From Acidimicrobiaceae bacterium (GTDB taxonomy: Bacteria > Actinomycetota > Acidimicrobiia > Acidimicrobiales > RAAP-2): a stretch of DNA of 14,041 bases. Below are positions 5,460 through 13,318 of this stretch, one piece after another (positions within the stretch are counted from its first letter, which is position 1; the number at the start of each line of letters is the position of its first letter). The position numbers and the translations under genes were made by a program. The DNA lies in the NCBI GenBank assembly GCA_003133075.1, contig PKZN01000159.1:4298-18338 (forward strand), written 5' to 3'. The notes below the pieces were generated by a model that saw only the letters and a program-made list of their open reading frames with translations, was not told the DNA's origin and searched no databases.

Positions 5460-6239
5460 ATGCCCCTGGACCTCCGCCGAGTCTTTCGCGCCACCAAGGT
5501 GCCCGCCATCGACGGTTTCTTCTGGTTCTTGAAGCTCCTCACCACCGCCATGGGCGAGGCGACGTCGGACTTCTTTGTACATCGCTTCAACCCCGAGTTG
5601 GCGGTGATCGTCGGCGGCGTCGCGTTTGTGGCGGCGCTGTACTGGCAACTCACCAGAACCCGTTACCTCACTCTCCCCTACTGGTCGGCCGTCGTGATGG
5701 TCAGCATCTTCGGCACCATGTGCGCCGACACCCTGCACGTGGGCCTCGGCGTGCCCTACGTCGTCTCCGCGACGGGATTCGCCATCATCTTGGCGTTGGT
5801 CTTCGTCTCGTGGTCACGTACCGAACACACGCTCTCGATCCACTCGATCACCACGACCCGGCGAGAGCTGTTTTATTGGGCGACGATCACGACCACCTTC
5901 GCGCTCGGGACGGCCGTCGGGGACTTGAGCGCGACGACCTTCAATCTCGGCTACCTCACCTCCGGTGTCCTCTTCGCGGTGATCTTCTGCCTGCCCATTC
6001 TCGGCTTCGCGGTGTTTCGTCTCAACTCGGTGGCGATGTTCTGGACGGCCTACGTGCTGACCCGTCCCCTCGGGGCGTCGTTCGCTGACTATCTCGCGAT
6101 GCCGCGCGACCACGGGGGCCGTAACTGGGGACCGGGCAACGTGGCGCTCGTCTTCGGGGCGTTTTTCGTGGTGGGCGTGTTCGCTCTCGCCGCGCGCGAC
6201 TACCGGCGACTCACGACGCGGCCTCGTCACGCTGGATGA
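5460..6239 (+). CDS. COG4705-like multi-spanning membrane protein, function unknown
   Basis: This 259-residue protein is almost entirely membrane segments, about eight. It resembles the uncharacterised COG4705 membrane protein family, whose hallmark is seen here as KLLTTAMGEATSDFF near residue 25. Four related segments can be traced: FLKLLTTAMGEATSDFF (23-39), VSIFGTMCADTLHVG (81-95), TTTFALGTAVGDLSATT (144-160) and AYVLTRPLGASFADYL (197-212). Each places an acidic residue (Glu33 or Asp37, Asp90, Asp155, Asp210) at a similar place after a Thr/Gly-rich helix, which suggests internal duplication and possibly a polar path through the membrane. Transport is only a guess. The ATG at 5460 has no clear ribosome binding site. 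Its 3' end overlaps the convergent thioesterase gene by 29 bases. Confidence 0.8.
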   Translation: MPLDLRRVFRATKVPAIDGFFWFLKLLTTAMGEATSDFFVHRFNPELAVIVGGVAFVAALYWQLTRTRYLTLPYWSAVVMVSIFGTMCADTLHVGLGVPYVVSATGFAIILALVFVSWSRTEHTLSIHSITTTRRELFYWATITTTFALGTAVGDLSATTFNLGYLTSGVLFAVIFCLPILGFAVFRLNSVAMFWTAYVLTRPLGASFADYLAMPRDHGGRNWGPGNVALVFGAFFVVGVFALAARDYRRLTTRPRHAG

Positions 6240-6657
6240 GGAAGGTCCCACTCGAGCGGCTCACCAACTTGTCCTCCGCGTTCGTCAGTGTCGCCTCGGC
6301 GAAGGCGATCTGGCGAGTCAAGCGCACGACCTCGCCACGCAGGGCGTAGCGCTCACCGATCGCCGCCGGGCGCAGCAGTTCGGTCGTCATCTCGATGGTG
6401 CCCTGGGTGCGGTCTCGACCCGGCAACGCGGCGTTGATGGAGAAGTTCATCGCCGCGTCCAGCAACAGCGCGTGCACGCCGGCCTGGACCGTGCCGTGGG
6501 GATTGCAGGCGAGGTTCGTCGGGGCGAAGAGTCCACTCGCCCAACCGAGATCCTCGCCGTCCACGCCGTAGTGCTCGAAGGACCCACCGACCGCGCCGAT
6601 GATCGCCATGCCGCCGTCGCCGAGCCACCGGTCCATGTTCTTTCGCGCCTCGCTCAC
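6211..6657 (-). CDS. PaaI-type hotdog acyl-CoA thioesterase
   Basis: This 148-residue single-hotdog protein has the PaaI/4HBT active-site pattern: Asn52 and Gly55 in CNPHGTVQAG, then Asp67 in HALLLDAAMN. The following strands are GTIEMTTELLRP and ALRGEVVRLTRQIAFAEATL. Members hydrolyse acyl- or aryl-CoA esters as tetramers in the cytosol. The start is the GTG at 6655-6657; a -10-like TATCGT (6665-6670) seven bases upstream suggests a leaderless message. It is divergent from the thiolase gene and shares a 74-base control region with it, so the two may serve the same acyl-CoA pathway, which is inference only. Its 3' end overlaps the convergent membrane-protein gene. Confidence 0.87.
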   Translation of the reverse strand: MSEARKNMDRWLGDGGMAIIGAVGGSFEHYGVDGEDLGWASGLFAPTNLACNPHGTVQAGVHALLLDAAMNFSINAALPGRDRTQGTIEMTTELLRPAAIGERYALRGEVVRLTRQIAFAEATLTNAEDKLVSRSSGTFLIQRDEAAS

Positions 6658-6664
6658 GCTCGAG

Positions 6665-6714
6665 ACGATACCGCCAGAGCCCGTCTAGGCTGCGCGCGGT
6701 GGGCTGTACCCACC
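6665..6714. promoter_or_regulatory. Divergent control region between thioesterase and thiolase genes
   Basis: On the minus strand TATCGT (6665-6670) is a -10 candidate for the thioesterase gene. On the plus strand TAGGCT (6686-6691) is a -10 candidate for the thiolase gene. The expected thiolase leader starts with a small hairpin, GGTGGG (6698-6703) pairing with CCCACC (6709-6714) over a five-base loop. A clear GGAGAG ribosome binding site follows at 6723-6728. Promoter calls are by eye and weak. Confidence 0.35.
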
Positions 6715-6731
6715 CTGAATGAAGGAGAGCG

Positions 6732-7911
6732 ATGCCAACTGCGGTCATTGTGGACGCCGTGCGCACCCCGGGGGGCAAGCGAAACGGGAAACTTCGAAAC
6801 TGGCACGCGGTCGACCTCGCGTCCGAGGCCTTAAAGGCCCTCGCCAGTCGCAACAACCTCGACCCGAGCGTCGTCGACGACGTGATCATGGGGTGCGTCT
6901 CCCAGGTCGGTGAACAGGCATTTAACGTCGGGCGCAACGCGGTGCTCGCCGCCGGGTGGCCCGAATCGGTGCCCGCGACGACGATCGATCGCCAGTGCGG
7001 CTCGTCCCAGCAGGCGCTGCACTTCGCGGCCCAGGGCGTGATGTCTGGCGCGTACGACGTCGCGGTCGCGGCCGGGCGTCGAGGTCATGTCGCGCGTCGC
7101 CATGGGTTCATCCGTCGGGAAGGACGCCGGCTGGCCGATGGGTCCGCGCGTCGCCGCGCGTTACGAGGCCGTCGGGGGAATGGTCAACCAGGGCATCGGC
7201 GCGGAGATGATCGCCGATCAATGGGGCATCTCGCGCGAGGAACTCGACGAGTTCGCCGTCGAGAGCCACCGACGTGCCGCGCGAGCGACCGCGGAAGGAC
7301 GCTTCGAAGACGAGATCGTGCCGGTGCGCGTGCGCGATGACGAGGGGCACGACACCGACGAGCTCATGACGAGTGACGAGGGCATCCGACCCGACTCGAA
7401 CGTCGAGACGCTCGCCAAACTCAAGCCCGCGTACAAAGAGGGGGGCAAAGTGACCGCCGGCAACGCTTCCCAGATCACCGACGGCGCCTCAGCGGTGCTC
7501 ATCATGAGCGAGGAGAAGGCGAAGGAGCTCGGCTACACCCCGCGTGCTCGATTCGTCGCGTTCGCCCTGGCGGGCGTCGATCCGGTGACGATGTTGACGG
7601 GACCCATCCCCGCGACGACCAAGGTGTTAGAGCGCGCCGGTCTGACGCTTGAGGACATGGACCTCATTGAGATTAACGAGGCCTTCGCGTCGGTGGTGCT
7701 CGCTTGGCAGAAGGAGCACAAGGCCGACTTGGCGAAGGTGAACGTGAACGGCGGGGCGATCGCCCTCGGCCACCCCCTCGGTGCCTCCGGCGCGAAGCTC
7801 TGTGCGACGTTGCTCAACGAGCTAGAGCGCACCGGTGGTCGCTATGGTCTCCTCACCATGTGCGAGGGCGGCGGACTCGCCAACGCGACAATCATCGAGC
7901 GACTGGGCTAA
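6732..7911 (+). pseudogene. Acetyl-CoA acetyltransferase (thiolase) with a single-base frameshift
   Basis: The first frame (from ATG 6732) carries the thiolase N-terminus MPTAVIVDAVRTPGGK and the catalytic Cys89 in DRQCGSSQQALHF, then turns to nonsense after AYDVAVAAG. A second frame takes over from about 7077 (VEVMSRVAMGSS) and carries NEAFASVVLAW, His347 in ALGHPLGASGAK and Cys377 in MCEGGG. Removing one G from the GGG at 7074-7076 joins them into 392 residues, exactly the family length, with all catalytic residues intact. The enzyme would condense or cleave acyl-CoA thioesters in beta-oxidation or related pathways; the MCEGGG ending is common in actinobacterial thiolases. A good GGAGAG ribosome binding site precedes the ATG. 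Either a sequencing error or a recent mutation explains the break, since the rest shows no decay. Confidence 0.92.
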
Positions 7912-7920
7912 GTCCCGCGA

Positions 7921-8196
7921 CTACTTATATTGCGTGGCGAGGAAGAAGCCCACGAACATCGTCGCGAGGCCGCCCACCAACCACCACGCCGACGTCGAAC
8001 CCGGCAGGACGCTCAGGTAGTTGAGCACGATCACGAGGACCCCGAAAACCAACAGCGCGAGGATCAGTGCGCCGTACCAGCGAGGGCTGTGGTCCTTCCC
8101 ACGGGGTCGAGCTTTGGTGACGCGCCCGCGGACCTCGGGGCTGACGTAACGACCCACCGACTTCTTGGCGTTCGGCTTCGGGGAGGATTTCGCCAT
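7921..8196 (-). CDS. crgA: CrgA, small divisome membrane protein
   Basis: This 91-residue protein has the CrgA layout: a basic cytosolic N-terminus (MAKSSPKPNAKKS), the SPRWYGAL motif, a first helix (about 42-62), a short outer loop with NYLSVLPGSTSAWW, and a second helix ending GFFLATQYK. In actinobacteria CrgA interacts with FtsZ, FtsI and other septal proteins and helps assemble the divisome or limit septation. The ATG at 8196 is preferred over a TTG six bases upstream because it opens directly with the conserved basic tail. It lies 25 bases after pknB, the same strand order seen around pknB in mycobacteria, so it probably belongs to the operon. The convergent thiolase gene stops nine bases beyond it and no terminator hairpin fits between. 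Confidence 0.92.
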   Translation of the reverse strand: MAKSSPKPNAKKSVGRYVSPEVRGRVTKARPRGKDHSPRWYGALILALLVFGVLVIVLNYLSVLPGSTSAWWLVGGLATMFVGFFLATQYK

Positions 8197-8221
8197 AGGC
8201 AACGATGCTACTTACGTGTCG

Positions 8222-10147
8222 TCAGGTCGTTGGAGTCGTCTGCGACGTCGTCGGCACGGTGTCGTTCTGGCAGAGCGCCAGGTCAACCGTCGAGCCGTAG
8301 GTCGCCGACGAACCGCCCGCGGGCGTTTCGGTCGTCACGGTCTGCGGCGCGCCCGGGTCACAGACGATCACCGGATCGGTCGAGTACTGCGGTTCCAAAC
8401 CCTGGGCGGAGAGGGCCGCGGAGGCTTCGGCGACGGTGTCATTGATCACGCTCGGCACGACGACCTGGCAGTAGCCAGAAGAGACGATGAGTTTCACCGT
8501 GGTGTTGGCCGAGACGAGGGCGCCCGCCACCGGGACAGTCGAGACGACCAGACCGTGGGCCACGGTGTTCGAACACGTCTGGCCGACCGTCGGCGAGGGC
8601 AGCAGTCCTTGTTGCTGGAGTTTCGCTCCGGCGGCGACCTGAGAGAGGCCGTCGACGGAGGTGAGTGGGTACTGCGTGTTGGGCGCGAGGAGCACCAGCG
8701 TCACGGTGGTACCGGTCTGGGTCTTCGTACCCGCGACGGGGGACTGACTCAGCACGACCCCGGGAATCTGTCCCGGTTGCGCGTTCGAGGTGTAGGTGAC
8801 GTTGTTGCCCAAGTGGTACTTACCCAACTGATTCTCCGCGTTCGCGAGACTCATCCCTACGAGGTCGGGGACCGTGACCGGCGAGGTCTTCACGCCGAGG
8901 CTCACGGTCAACTTGACCGAGGAGCCCTTGGCGAGGCTCTTGCCGGCCTTGGGCGACATCGCAATCACCGTATTCTTGGCCTCTTTGGAGTTCACCTGAC
9001 TGGTGTTGACGACGAAACCTTCGTTCGTGAGCTCCTGGGTCGCCGACAGCACCGTCTGTCCGACCACACTGGGCAGGGAGACGTTGTGGGTCTTGTTGCT
9101 CTGCACGTAGGCGTACGCGCCACCCCCGGCGGCGAGCAGCACGATCAGCACCAGGATGATCGGGCCGATGGGGTTGCGGCGACGGCGACGGATGTCGGTG
9201 CGTGGACCCGACATGATGGGCACCGAGCGGGTGCGCTCACCGGGCACCGCCGCGACGGCGCGCGTCGCGTCGGCGCCGAAGAACGCGGTGTCGCGTTGGG
9301 CCGCCTCGACGGGTTGTCCTTCGCTGAAGCGAATCAGGTCCGCGCGCAACTCGTCGGCGGACTGGTAGCGATTCTCCGGCGACTTGGAGAGCGCCTCCAT
9401 TACGATCGCCTCGAGGTCCTTGGGCACGGACTCGGAGAATTGGCCCATGGAGGGCACCGCCGCGTTGACGTGCTGGCTCGAGACGTCGACGGGGGTGTCG
9501 CCAATGAAGGGCGGGCGGCCCACGAGCATCTCGTAGAGCACCACGCCGAGGGCGTAGACGTCACTGCGGCCGTCCACCGCCGCGCCACTCGCCTGTTCGG
9601 GCGAGAAGTACGTCGCGGTGCCCATGACCGAACCGGCTTCGGCGAGGTGGTCTTCGGAGGAGACGGCTTGAGCGATACCGAAGTCGGTGACCTTGACCTG
9701 GCCGTCGCGGGTGATCAAGATGTTGCCGGGTTTGACGTCGCGGTGGACGACGCCGCTGCGGTGCGCGTAGCCGAGCGCGGCGGCCACCTGGGCCACGATC
9801 TGCGCGGAGCGCGACGCGGAGATCGTCGCCGAGCCCCGGAGCATGTCGGCCAGGGACGTACCCTCGATGAGCTCCATGACGATGAAGTAGGTCCCGCGGT
9901 CCTCGCCCCAGTCGAAGACCGGCACGATGTTCGGGTGCGAGAGATTGGCCGCCGCTTGGGCCTCACGGCGAAAGCGCTCGACGAACAACGGGTCTTCGCT
10001 GAGTTCGGGGTAGAGGATCTTGAGCGCCACGGCGCGATTAAGCAGCGTGTCCTGGGCCCGATACACCATCGCCATTCCCCCGCGGGCGATGAGATGGGTT
10101 ACCTGATAGCGATTTGAGTACAGCCGGGGATCGTCAACGGGCTCCAT
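8222..10147 (-). CDS. pknB: PknB-type PASTA Ser/Thr protein kinase
   Basis: The 641-residue protein has a kinase domain (about 14-275), a basic juxtamembrane linker (RRRRRNP), one helix (326-348), and four PASTA domains outside (about 356-417, 423-488, 492-557, 562-626), then a Thr/Pro tail. Visible catalytic residues are Lys43 (AVALKIL), HRDVKPGN at 135-142 with Asp137, and DFG at 155-157. PknB phosphorylates cell-wall and division proteins and senses peptidoglycan fragments or lipid II through PASTA. Oddities: the glycine-rich loop reads ARGGMAMVY, with Ala for the first Gly, and the activation loop reads LAEAGSVMGTATY, lacking the usual TxT pair before VxGT. Four Cys (525, 560, 596, 626) sit in the last two PASTA units and could form disulfides. 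ATG at 10147; 43 bases after pbpA. Confidence 0.95.
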   Translation of the reverse strand: MEPVDDPRLYSNRYQVTHLIARGGMAMVYRAQDTLLNRAVALKILYPELSEDPLFVERFRREAQAAANLSHPNIVPVFDWGEDRGTYFIVMELIEGTSLADMLRGSATISASRSAQIVAQVAAALGYAHRSGVVHRDVKPGNILITRDGQVKVTDFGIAQAVSSEDHLAEAGSVMGTATYFSPEQASGAAVDGRSDVYALGVVLYEMLVGRPPFIGDTPVDVSSQHVNAAVPSMGQFSESVPKDLEAIVMEALSKSPENRYQSADELRADLIRFSEGQPVEAAQRDTAFFGADATRAVAAVPGERTRSVPIMSGPRTDIRRRRRNPIGPIILVLIVLLAAGGGAYAYVQSNKTHNVSLPSVVGQTVLSATQELTNEGFVVNTSQVNSKEAKNTVIAMSPKAGKSLAKGSSVKLTVSLGVKTSPVTVPDLVGMSLANAENQLGKYHLGNNVTYTSNAQPGQIPGVVLSQSPVAGTKTQTGTTVTLVLLAPNTQYPLTSVDGLSQVAAGAKLQQQGLLPSPTVGQTCSNTVAHGLVVSTVPVAGALVSANTTVKLIVSSGYCQVVVPSVINDTVAEASAALSAQGLEPQYSTDPVIVCDPGAPQTVTTETPAGGSSATYGSTVDLALCQNDTVPTTSQTTPTT

Positions 10148-10190
10148 ACGTGGCCAAGCCTACGCTCTGACCATCACGACAACGGCCCCG

Positions 10191-11690
10191 TCACTTCGCG
10201 CACGTCGTCGCCGTACCCGACGCTGGTTGACCCTCTTGAATCGCGAGCGCGCCTTCGAGCACGCAACTGATCACGGGCCCCGCGACGGTCGCGCCGGTGG
10301 CCGAGACGAGCTGGTCGGGTAACACGACCGCGACGGCGACGGTCGGATCGTTCGCCGGGGCGAAGGCGATCATCCAATCGTCGGTGTCCTTCGAGGCGGT
10401 GCCGGTCTGCGCGGTACCGGTCTTCGCGGCGACGTCGTCCGCGGCGGGGAAGACACCCTCCGCCGTGCCGTATTTGGCGACGTTCACCATGAGCGGCACG
10501 ATCTGGGCGGACTCGGCGGCGCTCAGGGGCCGCTTCCACACACTCGGCTTGTAGCGACGAATGATCTTGCCCTCAGGACCGATGACGTTCTTTAACAGGT
10601 GAGGCGTCATCTCGACCCCGCCGTTACCGACGGCCGCCGCGACCAGCGCGTTCTGTAAGGCCGTGGTGCGGACGTTCTCTTGACCGATGGCGGAGTACGC
10701 GAGGATTGGCAGGTTCGATATGAAGTAGGACGCCGGCGGGAAGTTGCTCGCAACGCTGCCGGGTAGGTCGATGGGCGGAGTCTCGTTGTAGCCGAAGCTG
10801 TCCGCGGCGCTCGCCAGCGCGGTGCCGCCGACGTCAAGTCCCACCAGCGCGAAGCCCGTGTCGCACGAGGGCGGCAACATTTCGGCAATCGTGCCTCCGC
10901 ACTTACGGAAGCCGAAGTTGGAGAGGGTCTTGTTGGTGTCGGGCAACTTCGTCGTGACGAGTTCGGGGTACACCTTGGTCAACAGCGACGGATTCGACAC
11001 GACAACCGCCGAGGTGGTCACGACCTTGAAGGTTGAACCCGGCGGAAACGTCTGTTGCGTCGCGACGTTACCCAGCGGCGGGAAACCTTCGGCGTCTCTC
11101 GTGTTGTCCTTCTTCCAGGCGGCGGTGGCGAGTTTGTACGTCGAGGACGTCAGGGGCGCCGGGTCGTAGGTCGGGTTCGAGAACATCCCGAGGATGTCGC
11201 CGTTCTTCGGATCGATCACCACGGCCGCCCCGTCGCGGCCGGCGAGGGCGGTCGCCATCACGCGCTGGAGCGCGGGTTCGATCGTCAGCGTGATCGAGTC
11301 AGTGGCCATGGTGGGCGAAAGGACCTGCTCGAAACTTTGCGGGGGTTGATCGTGCTCGACGAGGTAGTTGTTGTACTGCGCTTCGAGCGCCCAGTTCCCG
11401 TAGATCGGCGAGGAGAAGCCCACTAACCCCGAGGTCAGGCGACCGTCGGGGTACTCGCGTACGTAAACGTCTTGTCCCTGGGCGCTCAGCACCGAGTGCG
11501 CGAGGATCGAGCCGTCGGCGGCGATGATCTCCCCGCGCGGCGCGTTCGTGGTGGCGATGTTGTTGCGAGGGTTGATCGGTGAGCGGTCGAGGGCCTTCGC
11601 GCGGAAGAACTGAAGGTTCGCCGACTGGGCCGCGACGACCACGAAGAGCAGCAGTATCACTGAGGCCAGGATGCTCAGTCGCCTTGACAC
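10191..11690 (-). CDS. pbpA: PbpA-like class B penicillin-binding protein
   Basis: This 499-residue protein has an N-terminal membrane anchor (about 5-22), a short dimerisation region (NAPRGEIIAADGSILA), and a transpeptidase domain. The catalytic SxxK is Ser219-Lys222 in PPGSTFKVV, and KTG is at 423-425 in AAKTGTAQTG. The second motif, usually SxN, reads Ser275-Cys-Asp277 in PPSCDTGFALVG. It cross-links peptidoglycan during growth and division; the mycobacterial homologue is controlled by PknB. The start is the GTG at 11688-11690, backed by an AAGGG ribosome binding site (11698-11702) inside the end of pstP, only three bases after its stop. In related clusters rodA lies between pstP and pbpA; there is no room for it here. 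Confidence 0.94.
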   Translation of the reverse strand: MSRRLSILASVILLLFVVVAAQSANLQFFRAKALDRSPINPRNNIATTNAPRGEIIAADGSILAHSVLSAQGQDVYVREYPDGRLTSGLVGFSSPIYGNWALEAQYNNYLVEHDQPPQSFEQVLSPTMATDSITLTIEPALQRVMATALAGRDGAAVVIDPKNGDILGMFSNPTYDPAPLTSSTYKLATAAWKKDNTRDAEGFPPLGNVATQQTFPPGSTFKVVTTSAVVVSNPSLLTKVYPELVTTKLPDTNKTLSNFGFRKCGGTIAEMLPPSCDTGFALVGLDVGGTALASAADSFGYNETPPIDLPGSVASNFPPASYFISNLPILAYSAIGQENVRTTALQNALVAAAVGNGGVEMTPHLLKNVIGPEGKIIRRYKPSVWKRPLSAAESAQIVPLMVNVAKYGTAEGVFPAADDVAAKTGTAQTGTASKDTDDWMIAFAPANDPTVAVAVVLPDQLVSATGATVAGPVISCVLEGALAIQEGQPASGTATTCAK

Positions 11691-11693
11691 CAG

Positions 11694-12875
11694 CTAACCC
11701 TTCGTCGCGGTCGTCGTGGTCACGCCGGTCGTCGTGGTAGTCGTCGTACTGCCGGCCAGCCACTCCATATTCAGGTACCCGGCGTAGGTCAGGGCCGCCT
11801 TCAGCGTCGGCTCCTGGATGGTCGCGGCGAGCGCGCGCTTGTCGACCGGACGCAGGTGCACCGCTGAGTACTGCGTCGTCACGCGCAAGAGCGGGTGGAA
11901 CCACAGCACCCCTTGGGGTTGGCCCTGGTAGACCGCGACGTGGCCCGCGTCGTTCGCCAGATAGAAGGTCGAGTACGCGTACCACCGCACGATGGCGACG
12001 GCCCCGGCGACGACGCCGAGGAACAGCAGCACCGCGAGACTCGCCCGCCACGACACCAGACGTCGACGCTGACGCCGAGCTTTGGTCTTGGTCGCTGCGG
12101 CGACCGGTGGGGCGCTGGTCATCGTACGACGAAGCGGCGCCGCCGCCACGTTGACCTCGTCGAATTCGAGAAGTATCACCGAGATGTTGTCGCGCCCGCC
12201 GGCCACCTTGGCCGCGCTCACCAACTGCTCGGTCGCGAGTTCCAGTCCGTTGGGCGCACTGGCCAGGCGAGCCAGGGTGTCGGCGTCGAGTTCGTTGGAG
12301 AGACCGTCACTGCAGAGCAGTATCCGGTCTCCCGCGACGGCGTTGATCGAAGCGACGTCGATGGCGATCGTGTCCTCAACGCCGACGCCCCTCGTGAGTT
12401 GGTGACGACGCGGGTGCACCGCGGCCTCTTCGGGGGTGAGGCGACCCATTCGCACCCACTCTTCGGCGACGCTGTGGTCCTCGCTGAGTTGGCGTAACGC
12501 CCCGTCCCTCAGTTGGTAGGCGCGCGAGTCTCCGACGTGGACCAACGTGGGTGAAACGACTCCTTGAAAGTCGTAGGTCAGCCCGACCGCGATCACCGTC
12601 GTGCCCATGCCGAAGTGCGCGGGTGTCGACCTCGCGTCGCGCAATACCGCGTCGTTCGCGCCCTGGATCGCCTCGACGAGTCCCTCGACGCTCTGGCTGC
12701 GGTGAAAGCCGTCGCGCACCATGTCGATGGTCATCGCCGCCGCGACCTCACCGGCCGCGTGACCGCCCATACCGTCAGCGATGACCGCGAGCGTGTCGTC
12801 GGCGTAGACGGCGTCCTGGTTGCCCTGACGAACCAGTCCAATGTCGGTCGCCGCGGCGTAACGCCAACGCGTCAA
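11694..12875 (-). CDS. pstP: PstP-type PP2C Ser/Thr protein phosphatase
   Basis: The 393-residue protein has an N-terminal PP2C domain (about 4-238) with metal-binding motifs in order: GNQDA (Asp21), VIADGMGGHAAGE (Asp34), HVGDSRAY (Asp116), LLCSDGLSNEL (Asp190) and GGRDNISV (Asp229). A basic linker leads to one helix (277-297), then an outer domain of about 80 residues and a Thr-rich tail. It removes phosphate from PknB and its substrates. The start is TTG at 12873-12875, overlapping the fhaB stop as TTGA, with a GAGG ribosome binding site seven bases upstream (12883-12886), which supports the unusual start. All metal ligands expected for the family are present. Confidence 0.94.
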   Translation of the reverse strand: MTRWRYAAATDIGLVRQGNQDAVYADDTLAVIADGMGGHAAGEVAAAMTIDMVRDGFHRSQSVEGLVEAIQGANDAVLRDARSTPAHFGMGTTVIAVGLTYDFQGVVSPTLVHVGDSRAYQLRDGALRQLSEDHSVAEEWVRMGRLTPEEAAVHPRRHQLTRGVGVEDTIAIDVASINAVAGDRILLCSDGLSNELDADTLARLASAPNGLELATEQLVSAAKVAGGRDNISVILLEFDEVNVAAAPLRRTMTSAPPVAAATKTKARRQRRRLVSWRASLAVLLFLGVVAGAVAIVRWYAYSTFYLANDAGHVAVYQGQPQGVLWFHPLLRVTTQYSAVHLRPVDKRALAATIQEPTLKAALTYAGYLNMEWLAGSTTTTTTTGVTTTTATKG

Positions 12876-13318
12876 CGAACAACCTCGAAGAGGACGCCAC
12901 CAACTTGGACGACGTCGCCGCGCTCGAGATGGACCCGACCCTTCACCAACTCCTGGTTCACGTAGGTGCCGTTCGTCGATCCGAGGTCCTCGATGGACAG
13001 GTCGCCCTCGTCGTTCGAGAGACGGGCGTGTCGCGTTGAGAGATAGGTGTCGTACAAGATGAGGTCACAGTCACGACTCCGGCCAATGGTCACGCCGTCT
13101 TCTATCTCGACTCGTTCACCGCTGCGCGACTCGGGTTCAATGAACTCGAGCGCCAGTTGGCGCCGTCGGCGGCGCGCCCGCTTTTCGTAATCGACCGGTC
13201 GGGCCTGCACTGCCGCGACGCGTAGGACGCGCGCGAAGAACAAGATCGCGACGACCATCACCAACACCTGTAGTGGTCGAATGACCGCCGCGTAGTTCGT
13301 CGCGGCGACGAGGCTCAA
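12872..13318 (-). CDS. fhaB: FhaB-like FHA-domain protein with N-terminal membrane anchor
   Basis: This 148-residue protein has one membrane segment (about 14-33, LQVLVMVVAILFFARVL), a basic linker (RARRRRRQ) and a C-terminal FHA domain (about 66-148). FHA signature residues are visible: TIGRSRDCDL, the S-x-x-H in YLSTRHARL, and STNGTYVN. FHA domains bind phosphothreonine; the mycobacterial homologue (FipA) is phosphorylated by PknA/PknB-family kinases and links them to FtsZ and FtsQ at the septum. The start is TTG at 13316-13318, overlapping the fhaA stop as TTGA; its ribosome binding site is weak, so translation is probably coupled. Size and layout match the family. Confidence 0.92.
   Translation of the reverse strand: MSLVAATNYAAVIRPLQVLVMVVAILFFARVLRVAAVQARPVDYEKRARRRRRQLALEFIEPESRSGERVEIEDGVTIGRSRDCDLILYDTYLSTRHARLSNDEGDLSIEDLGSTNGTYVNQELVKGRVHLERGDVVQVGGVLFEVVR

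Noticed and set aside
8165..10117. A 650-residue plus-strand open frame opposite pknB
   Set aside because: It is the antisense of a clear kinase gene, has the Arg/His/Gly/Asp-rich composition typical of GC-rich shadow frames, and has no recognisable domain.
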